From the NCBI GenBank assembly GCA_963965975.1, contig OZ014421.1:2779001-2843000 (forward strand): a DNA stretch of 64,000 bases, in the 5' to 3' direction. Below are positions 21,755 through 33,470 of this stretch, piece by piece. The notes beneath the pieces were generated by a model. The model was not told where the DNA came from. It made no database searches and saw nothing but the letters and a program-made list of their open reading frames with translations. The DNA comes from Xestospongia bergquistia. Its lineage: Eukaryota > Porifera > Demospongiae > Haplosclerida > Petrosiidae. The translations under genes were made by a program, and so were the position numbers. How positions within the stretch are numbered: position 1 is the first letter of the stretch; every line of letters starts with the position of its first letter.

Positions 21755-23781
21755 ATGGCTACTACAGATGAAGTATGTGAATTAGTAATAGAAGACAGTG
21801 ATCATGAGATGGAAGAGTATATTTTTTCTGGAAGTGGTGATGAATTGGATGCTGAAGTGTTGAAGAACTGGATGTTAGGTGGTGCAAATGTTATACTCGG
21901 AAACGATACCGACTACAGTAGTGACAATGATGATGACAGTTATGTTGGTGATTATGCAAGTAAAATAGGTGGAAATGATAGTGATAGAGAAAGCAATACT
22001 AGTATTGATATGAACCTTCAATCAAGTGGTAGTCGAGGGAAAGGACGTTCTCGTGGTAGAGGTTGTGGTGGTCATAGAAGTAGTCGAGGTGGTAGAGGTC
22101 ATGGTAGATGATGTCATAGAGCTCGTTGTAGAGAGCGGGGCAAACCCGATAGTAGCAACAATGATGTTGATTTACAATGGAGTGACCAAGCTTCAGATGT
22201 CACCATTCAACCATTTGCTAGTGTACCAGGACCAACAGTAACTCTTTCTCATAGTCCATTACAGATTTTCCTACTGTTTTTTACCAGGGCAATTATCGAC
22301 CTAATTGTAGTAGAAACCAACAGATATGCTGCTCGGTGTTTAGGAAACAACAGCTGGAAAACCTGTACAGAGGAAATATTCGCTTTTTTGGTTTTTGTAT
22401 ACTAATGGAATCAACAAGCTTCCAGATATAATATGATTACTGGTCCACAGATCCATGTCTTCACTATGCTCCAATAGCATCAAGAATATCACGTAAAAGG
22501 TTTATGGAAATCAAATCATTTTTGCATTTTGTAGACAAGGATACCATTATACCACATGGACAACCTGGGTTCAACAGGCTGGCACGCGTTCAACCTATTC
22601 ATGACCTCCTAAAGTTTTATTCTTTGTATTGTCTGCACAGAGATGTTTCAGTACATGATGCGATGATCAAATTTAATGGAAAGTCAAAAATAACACAGTA
22701 CATTCCATTGAAACCTATAAAACGGGGAACAAAGTTATGGAATTTAGCTGACTCAGTCAATGGATATATCATAGACTTTAAAGTTTACATTGGCAAGGAA
22801 GGTGATACAATTGAAAAAAATCTAGGCATGAAGGTTGTATCAGAACTCACTTCAAAACTATCTAGCGGTCATCGTGTGTACTTTGACAACTACTTTACTT
22901 CACTACCATTACTCCAACATTTACTTGATCGTGACGTTTATTCCTGTGGAACATTTCGTGTAAATCGTGCTGGAATACCATATGTTATCAAACAACTAAG
23001 AGAAGGTAAGCAATGATAAGTTATACTTTGTACATACTTTGTATTTAGGTGATCTCAATCAAGGAGAGTTTATGCTTAGACAAGCCGGAAATTAGTTGTC
23101 ATAGCATGGAAAGACAAAAGACTTGTCTATGTTATGTCTACGAATTGTAATCCCACCAGCACTGTCAATGTAAAAAGGAAACCAAATATAGTAAGTAATA
23201 AAACAACCACTTAATATTACCTTATATAATAAGTACATGGGAGGTGTAGACAAGGCAGATCAATTAAGTTCGTATTACCAACTGCGGATGAAATCACGGA
23301 AATTCTACATGTAAGAAAAGATTAAAATACCATTATCACACATTATTTATTATTTAGGTATATATTCAAGTTCCTACTGGATGTAACCATTACCAACTCG
23401 TATATTCTTTTCAAGAACTATATACCAGCTACTGCACAAGCAAGGTACAGTCATAAGCAATTCCGATTAAACTTAGCAATTGAATTGATTGGAGACTATA
23501 ACAGTCGTCAACAATATGGTATGCCCAGACCTACATATGACTTAGCCAAGGCAAAGTCTACTACTCCCACAAAAAGAAGATCGGACAACATAGACAAGGG
23601 AAATGGCCATTACCCTACAAAATGTAACAAAGCTAGATGTTGGTACTGCTGGAACGTTAATAAAGTGAGACATGAAATCAGACTAAAATGTAAAGCATGT
23701 GATGTTCCTCTTTGCGTTTATACTCAGGATGAAGATGATTGCTGCTTTGAAAAGTATCATATAGATCCACAACTGCATTAG
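21755..23781 (+). pseudogene. piggyBac-like transposase, largest copy
   Basis: The start is ATGGCTACTACAGATGAAG after AAACA. An acidic N-terminus is followed by an unusual Gly/Arg/Ser tract (RGKGRSRGRGCGGHRSSRGG). TGA at 22109 ends that frame; the N-terminal helical domain is then badly shifted until 22504. From 22504 the catalytic core is open: HDAMIKFNGK, VYFDNYFTS, then introns, then MGGVDKADQL at about 23238 and the C-terminal zinc finger (CWYC, CKAC, CCFEKYH) ending at 23781. The first catalytic block reads VHDAM where IDEAM is usual, so the first Asp is His. TAG lesions also interrupt 23085-23160. Three introns are suggested by GTAAG donors. Confidence 0.8.
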
Positions 23782-24192
23782 ACAGTACTTATTATCATTA
23801 TCATTTCACTTACTATCATTATGTTATCACTCATTGTAATGCGTATTCATTTTATCACTCATATTTCTATACCTAAAACTGTGTAATAATAAAACAAAAA
23901 AATAATAATAAAATAGCTTACTTACCGACACAGGTAGTTTACTTTTGATATAAACACCTTTCACAAACCTAAATAAAACATAATGACTCACTTAGAGTAG
24001 TACAAATAAATAAATGACGAATCAATCTCCTCAGTGGGGAGACTGACTTGTGAAACTTCGTAAAACGAACAGTTTATACAAAACTAGCAATAACACAGAC
24101 AAAACATCACTTACCTTTCCACTGGAGTACTTCAGGTGAGCTTATAATCATGTTCTCTTGCTAAAAAAAGGAGAAAAAAGCACACACAAACA
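23782..24192. other. Spacer between two piggyBac relics
   Basis: This AT-rich spacer has no gene. AATAAA-like A-rich runs near 23889 could serve the upstream transposase. I found no terminal inverted repeat. Confidence 0.4.
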
Positions 24193-24724
24193 ATGCGTTT
24201 TTCAACTAAAATCTTATGGTCAAAAGCATATAATGCGCATGCGCGAACGGTTGGTAAAATTCCTTTTGTCTCAGTTGGACCTAAACCACCTCTTCCCTCA
24301 TCTCTATTAAATATATTCCTTCTCTTTTTCACAACAGACATTCTTCAACATATTGTTGATGAAACAAATACCTATGCAAGATTATGCATGGGAGACATAA
24401 AGTACGAAACATGGGATAAGGTATCAGTTGATGAAATGCTAGCATACATGGGATTTATGTTGTTGATGGGATTAGTACAATTACCTTCAATCAATGATTA
24501 CTGGAAGAGAGATCCTATTTTTCATTACCAACCAATTGCAAGCAAGATATCTAGAAATCGCTTCTTTGACATCCATCACTTTTTACATTTCACTGACAAC
24601 AGTACTCTTCTCACACATGGCCATTCAAATTATGATAGGCTCAGAAAAGTCAGACCAATTCTCATTTATCTCAACAACAAGTTCTCTTCTTTATTTACAC
24701 CAGGTAGAGACCAAAGCATCGACG
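24193..24724 (+). pseudogene. piggyBac N-terminal fragment, truncated
   Basis: The frame gives the piggyBac N-terminal helical domain: VDETNTYARLCMGD, VDEMLAYMGFMLLMGLVQLP, DYWKRDPIFHYQPIA and HHFLHFTDNSTL, then RKVRPIL and FTPGRDQSIDG. It stops right at the first catalytic Asp (SID), where the dispersed repeat at 24725 begins. It has no internal stop, so it is better preserved than its neighbours. The true start is unclear; the first 40 residues do not look like the family. It is probably a separate element from the 21755 copy, since it repeats the same domain. Confidence 0.75.
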
Positions 24725-25405
24725 GTTTACTAATTTTATTTATTTCACCATGTGGATAATACCAGGAACAAACCTTAATGATTATGTCAAACACATCATC
24801 CTCAATGTTAAAAGTCACACATTGAAATGATGTGTCTAAAGATGTAAGAGGATCAAATCAAATTGACTGCTAATGGAAGCAAGAGGACAACCTAATATTG
24901 TGTCATTCCAAGAAGCAAGAGCAACATATTGACTGCTAAAAAGGAAGGATTACTTCAGCGCAGTAAGTGTCAAATATATTATAGGTTATTATAACCAATA
25001 TGTGTTGTATAGGTATGCAATAATGAAAGTTATCAATAGTTGTTTGCGAGGGCGTGACTTACTAACATCAGCTGCTAACAAATTTGATAAGTAAGAAAGT
25101 AGGTAGTTAGCTAAGGCTGAAAGTAATGTAGTCTTTTATTATGTATAACAAATTGGCTGTGTATAGTTTAAGTCTTTATTAATGTTATTATCTATTGTGC
25201 TGTTAATTTATGTCATCTAAGTGTTTGTAATAGGATCACAAATGAGATTGATTACTACTTATAACAAACACCATAGAATACAGCAGGAGCCTTGGTTTGA
25301 TATGAAAAGGTTAGAAAGTGATTTCAACATTTACATTTACATATTAGCTACTAGGTATTTTATATACTGATATTCATGTAGTTCACCCTTATAATTGACA
25401 TCTTA
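24725..25405 (+). repeat. Dispersed repeat, copy 2
   Basis: This is the homologue of 691-1510, without its 200-base middle insert. It abuts the piggyBac fragment exactly where that frame loses family similarity, so it either interrupted the element or was carried as its 3' part. Bases after about 25405 no longer match. Confidence 0.7.
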
Positions 25406-26238
25406 TGAAAATGTCTAACTAAATGAATTAATACTAACATGTTAATTCCCAAAAAGTCTATGTATCAAAATGTCACCAAAAGCTAACCTTGTGCATTTAT
25501 TTTTGAACTGATAAATTGTAGACTTTTCTAACCAAACTTGGTTTCTTAGACAACTGGATACAACATTTATATTAGTGTCACAGTAGCATCATGTACTATA
25601 CAAGATTTGGAACCAGTTGAAGTAACAAAGAGATAATAATGTTGGATTGAGGGATTAGGTATGCCAAGTATTTTCATTTTTAATTTATTCAAAGCATTAA
25701 CAAAAGAATTTATTACTTAATATAATTATTATCCTGCATAATTAATATCATTTTATGAATAGACAAAGAGCAAGTAAATGAGGATCTTTTAGCTACTAAC
25801 CAAATGTATTTGCTAAAACTCATATAATGTTCATTATAGATGTTACTTTCATTATAGATGTTACTGACAGTGGTGTACTTGTTCAGCTTGTATTCCTGTT
25901 AATACTGATAAGACTATGTATCTACATAAGGAGTGGATACAATGAACATGTCTCTGTATGTCTATCTTTGTGAACTCTCCAATGTATTCATGATATGTAT
26001 ATTTGTGACAATAGGAAAAAAACTATAATAAATATTAAACTTTTTTATCATTTTTGTGATAGTACACAAACAAGACCTCATGCATCTACTTAATTAATTT
26101 AGTAGCTTATAACTGAAGACAGCTTAGAGAGGCAGTTGGAATCAGATATAGATATCTAGAGTCCATTTTAATTTAAACTATATATGTTAAGACACAGATA
26201 GCTTCTAAGGTGTTCTTCAATTGTGTTTTTTTGAACAG
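25406..26238. other. Unassigned AT-rich DNA
   Basis: No gene is recognised. A 60-base frame near 25877-25930 encodes a hydrophobic stretch (LVQLVFLLILIRLCIYI) that could be a transmembrane exon of the Death relic that follows, but nothing confirms it. Confidence 0.35.
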
Positions 26239-26340
26239 CCTTCTCAGGTTACCAGGACAACTATAATAACAGCTGTGGATATAACTCCTTTTAATAACTC
26301 GTCATTGGGTGACATCATGTGTAAATATCTTTCTGATTAA
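26239..26340 (+). pseudogene. Death-domain tail relic
   Basis: After AACAG the frame reads RTTIITAVDITPFNNSSLGD, then IMCKYLSD and TAA at 26338-26340. It matches the end of the Death domain at 1-201 (IITAVELPPVDVLSVAENMR) in spacing: T/S-IITAV, a Pro, a small hydrophobic helix and a final L. No preceding Death-domain exon is found in the kilobase upstream, so this is an orphan last exon. Confidence 0.5.
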
Positions 26341-29300
26341 CTTTTAGAGTCAATCTCCCACATAAAGTATTATAATTTTACTAGTATTTTGTAAATAACA
26401 ATGATATTTAACAATTTAGAAAGTGTGTTAGTGTATGTATTTTAACTGTTTTAAATTTTTAATTCATTGTTATTTTCTCCTACTTGTTTATATATGCTCA
26501 TTATAAGATTTTTTCAGAAGACTGTCATTGACATTATGTATGATAAGTGCAATATAAATTTATCTTCCATATTCCACTAATTGTGTTAAGCTAACTAGTT
26601 ATTTTTTAGAAGTACCCATCTGCTGACTCAGTTAACAAATTAAAGACCTGAGAGCCATATCTTTATGATAGATACAACTTTCTACTAGTGATTTGGCTTC
26701 ATAAAAACTTTCAGCAAAAGTTGGTACTTGTAATAACAGAACGTATAATGAAGACTAGAGAAATATTTCAGCCAATCAGTAAATGTTATGAGAGGAAGTA
26801 AGTCTAATCAAGCTTGTATGAAATCTCACTAGCCATGCATTGTATGTCGTTTCATTTACATAGATATTGAGCTATTACTTTGCTACCAAATTTATTATGC
26901 AAGTAAATAGTCTCACTAAATAAAGTGACACCAACTTTAAACATTAATCCAAAAAGATTACCAGAGTGTTAAGAGAGATGATGTTCAATAATGAGTAATA
27001 AAGAAGGGTCTTAGTCCTCAATTAAATGTATGTTTGTACATACAACAAATCAAATAAACAAGGCACATTAACCTGTGTTTAGAGGTGTTTTTGTGGAATT
27101 CATTACTTGGGTTTGTATTTCTGAACATTGAAACTTCAGAGTTCAATGAGGCTTCAATAGTTACTCACACTTAGATACTAACTATCTGCATATTTAAAAA
27201 TTAATTAAACTACTCCTCTTAAGATGAGACATGCTGATATCATATATGACATTAAGCACCTTAAATCAGTTTTCATGCGTGCTACTTACATCATACTATC
27301 ATACAAACATACTACACTATCATACAAAATTGATGTATCATACTATCATATCTATAAACATCATACTATCAAAATCCCACTCTACTTAGTAATATATGAA
27401 ATACATACTTAGAGAAGTGAAATTATATGTCAGATCTATTTGTTACGAATAATGTTCAATCCATTATTATATAATTCTGGCTCTACAGAATATGTGATTC
27501 AATTACATGAAAGAGACAATAGTTCTATTCCATCAGCTCAAATAATAGATTGTTATATTTAACAATATTTGAACTTACTCTGATAAAAAGAACTTCAAAA
27601 ATCGATCCTAGAAATGAGCAATCAAATACCACATAATTCTAAAAGGGTTAGAAATAGTAAAAACGTGGTTGGCACATGTTTTTTTAATCCCGTCTATCTA
27701 CTTATATAAGTCATTAAAATAAGATGAAAATTGACAAAAATCTCCATACAAGCTAAAAAAGAAGCTGTTGATATATATTCCTCTAAGAGATATACATAGA
27801 AAACAATGACTAAAATAAATGTTAACATATTCAAACTTCTACAACTTGGACAACTGTTCTTTTATACCATCGTTGGAAGAAGTAAAACTCTTTATAGTGA
27901 TGAAATTGAGTGGCATATTGCAATTGCTTTAGATAACTATAAGTGTAATTACTTCTCATAACTAGTTATAGTTGCATGACTTTAATATTATATAAGAGCA
28001 TATATTTCCTGTTTGTTGTTGTGTTCTGTTTTGTGTTGATTCAGATTGTTGGGTTCTCTATCAATTAAAGATTACAGGAATATAACACTAGCAAGTGATT
28101 AACAAGTTACCATTATAATTGCTAACAAAACTCAGCAGTTGCTTCATAAAACTTTTTATTTTGTACTGGTTGATTATCTCGTCTGACCAGAAATTTGAGA
28201 CAATGTGATCTTCAATATTCTCTTACAATTTGGAAAAAGTCATTTCAAACTTTACATTTGAAATTATTCTTATGATTATTTCATGATGTGTTTTAACTTC
28301 CCAAATTGGAGTTTATATGACATATATGAACTAGTCAGTGTTCTAGATAAACCCACACATTATATTATAAAATACAGTATAAATTAGAATTAACTTAATA
28401 GAATTTGATAAAGATTTCTATATTTTTGAATTTTTAACATATCTCTCAGACACAAAAAGCCATATATGTTGATGGAATATTGAACATTGAATATATTATA
28501 TTTTTCTTCATCTTTTGCTTTCCTGTCGTTTAATTTATATCCTTCAAATATTGAAACATTTCTCCTACTTTTGAATGGTTAAACATCTGAAAATACAATG
28601 CTGTATATAAGATAAAGCTTTTGTTTTTTTTGTTTCATCAAGATATACAAGCTATGCATGTACATCTGATTTTACAGCCAGTGATTTTAAAGACAATTTC
28701 TATTTTCCAAAATTGAAGAATTTTCTGCATTTCTACAAAAGCAATCTGGAGAAAGATTCAAAATTAATTACTTCATTCAAACAATGATTTTATTACATTT
28801 ACAAAAGTTAATAATACTTCCTCTAGTCCTACACTACCAATAAAAATCACATTCTAGTGACACCACATGATGTTATCAAGCTTCCAATTTTGCCAGTATT
28901 AGTTAAAATGCAAAGAAATTATTACTGTATCAAGAATACTGTAAATAAAGTAATGGGTACCGACTTAAAGATCTAATATCTACAAGTCACTCCTATTGTG
29001 GAGAAAACTTGTAAATATATATTTTTTTCAAAATCAAATGGAAAGGTAATTTATTAATCATATCAATATATTGAAGATTGCTTTGTGTCATGTACTTGTT
29101 GTGATCAGCATTCACTAGGTGAGTACAGTAAGAAGTGACTTTTACACTTTAAGAAAATATGATGGCAGTTTGGATTACATGACTGCTAAATCAATTAGTA
29201 CCTATTCATGAACGTGACTTTTTATTCGTCTATACATAATATGAATAAAAAAAATCATTATTAGTTCTAAATGTTGGTTGCATAAACAGCCCTTAATATT

Positions 29301-29645
29301 GTCATATTACATTAGCAACGAAAGTAGTGTAATGTTGATATTTTTACATCAAAGAAAGCTTGCCTCGGGCAACTTGTATAACCATACATATATTGGTAAA
29401 TCAATCAATAGAATTTTATTGTGATATATAATAATTGATTACCAATATAATTTATTCTAACTACTATGTTTTTTAAATACCATTGACAATAAATTTGTTG
29501 ATTTTTATAAAACTCTTTTTGATAAAACACCTTTTAATAACAAAAATATAAATAGCAATTACCAATCAGTGAATGAAAACTAATAATCATTAAATGTTAA
29601 TACACACTCAGCAAACTACATGTATAAACCTAATCATATCAAAAA
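26341..29645. other. Gene-poor AT-rich region
   Basis: I see no coding family, RNA gene or intact transposon in 3.3 kb. A low-complexity patch of CATACTATCATA-like units lies at about 27284-27385. A diverged 50-base repeat at 27071-27120 matches 20919-20970. Confidence 0.45.
27284..27385 (+). repeat. Imperfect CATACTATCATA tandem patch
   Basis: The motif CATACTATCATA and near variants recur about six times in 100 bases. It is simple-sequence in nature and explains the open frame 27224-27412, which I do not treat as a gene. Confidence 0.55.
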
Positions 29646-31506
29646 TCAAACTCTATTTAATACTATATAATATAAATTTATTAATAAGACATTTAATGAG
29701 AACAGGAACAATGGTAGATTACAACCTTTCAGATATTCTATAGTAGCATTGATATACCATCTCAATAAATACAATTTGAAAAATCTTTTCTCAATACACA
29801 GAATATTAATGTGGTGAAGGACCTGGAAGACAGTGCGGAACAGTTTGGTGTATGAGAGTAGAATCATAGAAGCTAATACTGGAATTGCTTGTCTTCCCAC
29901 AAGTCAAACTAATTTACTGGAGTATTATGATGAATATTAGTAGAAACCAAACATAGCATGGAAAGAAAAACTACAACCATACTTTACTACATGAACCCAT
30001 ACAAATGATATGTTTGTTTGTTCTTTTAGTACTAAATGAGATGAAACATATAAAAGTAATACCACCACCTAGAGTCCTTGAATTGTCTACAAAGTTTGCA
30101 TTTTTATGAAATGTTAACTGACTATTATAACTCAGTAAACCAGTAGTGTCATGATTACTAACATCAATTTGTTCAAATATAACATTTTCAAAATATATTA
30201 GTAATAAAGCTGATTGAAATGTATCAACCTTTTTGGGTACTTTACTGGAATAAAATGAAATGCCTGCAAGTTAAAAGTTAGGATACAGAACCATACCTGA
30301 TCCACAGTATGCTCTATTGTTGGATATATATACTACAATTATTAAACTCAATATTAACAACAGGACTCAACAAACCAATTGCTACACCTCCTACAAATTC
30401 TTGAGCAACATTTTGTGCAAAAATACAATAATTTTCAACTATTATCTCAGATTCATTGCTGGGTGTGTATCTTTGTAGCAAAGCATACCTGCTCCAAAAG
30501 TACATTCATAGTTATCTGTGCTAAGTATCAATACTTTGCCATAAGTACTAATAGTATTGATCATTACTAAAGAATAAAGACCAGTGTTGCTAGCAAAGAA
30601 AAGGAAGTTTGCTCCAACATTAGCAATGTTATTATAGAGCACAACACTTTCAATTCTAAACTGTATTTTGTATGATTGTGTGTACAATAAGTATATAGTC
30701 AGCCCTCCACTAGATTGAATGATATGGTAGCCTTTCCTCCTGGTGCAACCTTTACAATTTAATCAAAATGTGAAATTTGGTTGTATAATAGAAACATTGC
30801 ATTGTGTTTTATTAATAGCTTGGTTATAATACAGTTACTACAGTATATATGTATTACCACCTAAACAACCAGTACATGTCTTAAGAGGTTGATTTCTTGC
30901 TAATAAGGAATTGGCAATTGCAACATCAAAAATATTTGCAAGAACGAGACCAAAACCTGAACCATTCTGGACTGATACCTGTTCTAATCTGACGATATTA
31001 ATGTCCAAAAAGGGCAAGTCAATATTTATTTGTAAGTAACTGTCAAACTATCTCCACAATTTGCTATTTTTAATGATGTTAGTGAAAATTCGATGTCTGC
31101 TACTTCTAAATTTTATACCTGCGTTGTTGTTGTCATTGCACATTATTACTGAAGTAGATTGCAGAACATTCTCATGAAAACTTTGCTCTATATGACCCAG
31201 TCCTTGTTGTGTTATATTGCTTAAATCGCTGATCTTCAATGTACCATGTAGAGTGTGAGTTCCCTTTTCGAAGTAGAAGACTGTATCATCAATGAAGTAA
31301 GATTTATGATCAGCAGTATAGTAGGAAAGATTGTGACAACTAGTAGAAGGACAAGGTGCTCCTGCAGAGACATAATACTCAGAGACATAATACTCAGATA
31401 TATGATACATGTTGTAGTAACTAGTATTAATGGTGTCATTGCCATAACTATCACATGAAATATATGATCTCTTAGGATACAGACTATAGGGTAGTCGTCT
31501 TTTCAA
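29646..31506 (-). pseudogene. Sponge-type beta-helix surface protein pseudogene
   Basis: The frame 31506-31048 shows a Cys-rich start (SAGAPCPSTSCHNLSYYTAD), then FYFEKGTHTLHGTL, an ISDLSNITQQGLGH strand-turn pattern and SVIMCNDNNNAG. After a shift it continues with VRLEQVSVQNGSGFGLVLAN and NSLLARNQPLKTC (31000-30880), later FRIESVVLYNNIANVGANF (30660-30600) and VVNIEFNNCSIYIQ (30350). The repeated short strands and Asn-containing turns suggest a right-handed beta-helix of the pectin-lyase type, a family I associate with large secreted sponge proteins. Frameshifts and stops are frequent. No signal peptide is visible, and the left limit is approximate; 29646-29900 is only weakly supported. Confidence 0.45.
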
Positions 31507-32215
31507 TGTGGTCCACTGTATGCAGTACTGAGGTCATTGATTGAAGTATGGAGCTGTTGATTCAGTAATTAAAATAGTTTATAATAATTGTTTATACTGT
31601 ATATATAGTAGCTAGATATGTATGCAATCTAAGTAACAATGAATTTATAAAAGCAACATATCTAGATCTGTTCTATTTTAGTTAAACTCTTAATAATAAA
31701 ACACTTTTATTACAAAATAATTGAATGAAAAGTAATAATCATACAATGTTAGTACATATTCAAACCAAAGTGTTTTATAAAACCGGTTGACCAAAATCAA
31801 AGCTGTAATAGCTGAGATTGAAATTGACTGTATAGACTTTACTGTGGACGTGAGTAGTTGCTATTATGTGAAAAATGTTTCACTGAAATAGTGTGGCCTT
31901 GTTTGCTACAAGGCAATAATAGTATCTCTCGATATTCCTCAAATGTTATAAAGTCCAGTATGTAGTTATTGTAATGTAAGGACTTATAAATTAAACTTTT
32001 AGATGTTGTTATTAACTCTATATATATGTAATTTGGCAGTTGCGTAATAAGTGCATCTGTATGTGTTGATTATTTTTTATATAATAAAGTTAGGTGTTTA
32101 ATGAGTTTGAGTTTTGACGCACCTTCCTCTCTTGAATTGCTATGATCCTTTGTACTTCCAATCTGTTCAATAAAACTATTGATCCAAACCTAGCGACAGA
32201 TTGCGCATCTGAAGT
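31507..32215. other. Spacer with short repeat arm
   Basis: No gene is seen. Bases about 31995-32105 resemble 33820-33930 (shared GTATGTGTTGATTATT and AACTCTA blocks), so related short repeats flank the copia fragment on both sides. Confidence 0.5.
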
Positions 32216-33470
32216 GAAAAGTCAGCCACCTAAAAGTGTTTGGGTGTATAGCATTTGCTAATGTACCAGATGCTCAACGACGGAAGTTGGACAAGAAATC
32301 TGAGAAACTCCTCTTTGTTGGCTATATTAAAGAGACCAAAGGATACAGGATACTTGATAAGAAAACATCAAAAGTTATCATACGAAGAGTTGTAACATTC
32401 AATGAAACAGATTTTGGTTACACAGAAGCTTTCAAATCAAAGGAAACAGTCGAAATAGACATAGACTTAGAGAAAGGCAATGAACTAGGACAAAGACCAG
32501 AAGATGAACATCGGCACTCAGAACAACAAAGGCAACCTCCCGTTAAATACGAGTTGTAGACTGGAAATCATGTTGTTGCGTATAACATATGTCAAATATC
32601 GCAACCAAAGACCATGGTGGACGCCCTGATAATGCCAAGGAATGGAAATTAGCAGCGGACTCGGAATACAAGTCACTCATGGAAAATAAGACATGGGAAA
32701 TTGTGGAACTACCAAGTGGTTGAAAAAAGATTGGTTGTAAGTGGATATTCAAGGTCAAGCACGGAAGCAATGGTAGTGTGGAACATTTCAAGGGATCGAT
32801 TATGACTAGACGTTCTCCCCAGTGGTTCGAATCTCTTTAATCCTAGCACTACTAGCTTATACAGTACAATATAATATGTTAATTCATCAGCTGGACATGA
32901 TGACAGCATTCCTAAATGGAGAACTGGATAAATAGATATACATGCAGCAGCCTGATGGTATGTAGAACCTGGAAAGGAACAACTTGTTTGCAAACTAAAA
33001 AATCACTATACGGGTTGAAGCAATCATCGATGTATTGGAACACAGGATTAGAGGTATATGGAATCTATTGAATTCAAGCAGAGTGCAGCTGATCCATGTG
33101 TTTACATTCAGGCAACTAATACAACCGTTGTTGGAGTTTATGTGGATGACTTGATTGTGATCACTAAAACTGCACAAGAGATGCAGAGAAAAATCTTTGG
33201 CTTCTCGATTCAAGATGAAGGACATGCACTACTGCCTTGGAATCAGTATAGAACAAGATGAAGATCAGAAGTGTCTGTCGATACATCAAAAGAATACTTG
33301 ATAAATATGGACTGACAAAAGCAAAGACTGCTTCAACTCCAGCTGATCCCGACATCAAGTTAATGAAGGTTGATTGTACTAGCAAGAACGTAGATCTGAT
33401 TACTTACCAGTCAATGATTGGAAGTTTGTTGTATGCTGCCATTGCAACACTTCATCATCCATCCATTTAA
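32216..33470 (+). pseudogene. Ty1/copia pol fragment
   Basis: The first open part (32216-32559) is the integrase C-terminal region: HLKVFGCIAFANVPDAQRRK, KLLFVGYIKETKGYRI and VTFNET. The reverse transcriptase follows in pieces: a WKLAADSEYKSLMENKTWEI block, CKWIFKVKH, a KKSLYGLKQSS block near 33000, then VVGVYVDDLIVITK with the YVDD active site near 33133, and finally STPADPD and YQSMIGSLLYAA, the RNase H entry. Frames change several times and stops are common. Integrase core, Gag and clear LTRs are missing. Confidence 0.85.

Noticed and set aside
27224-27412. 62-residue open frame
   Set aside because: It is produced by the CATACTATCATA simple repeat.
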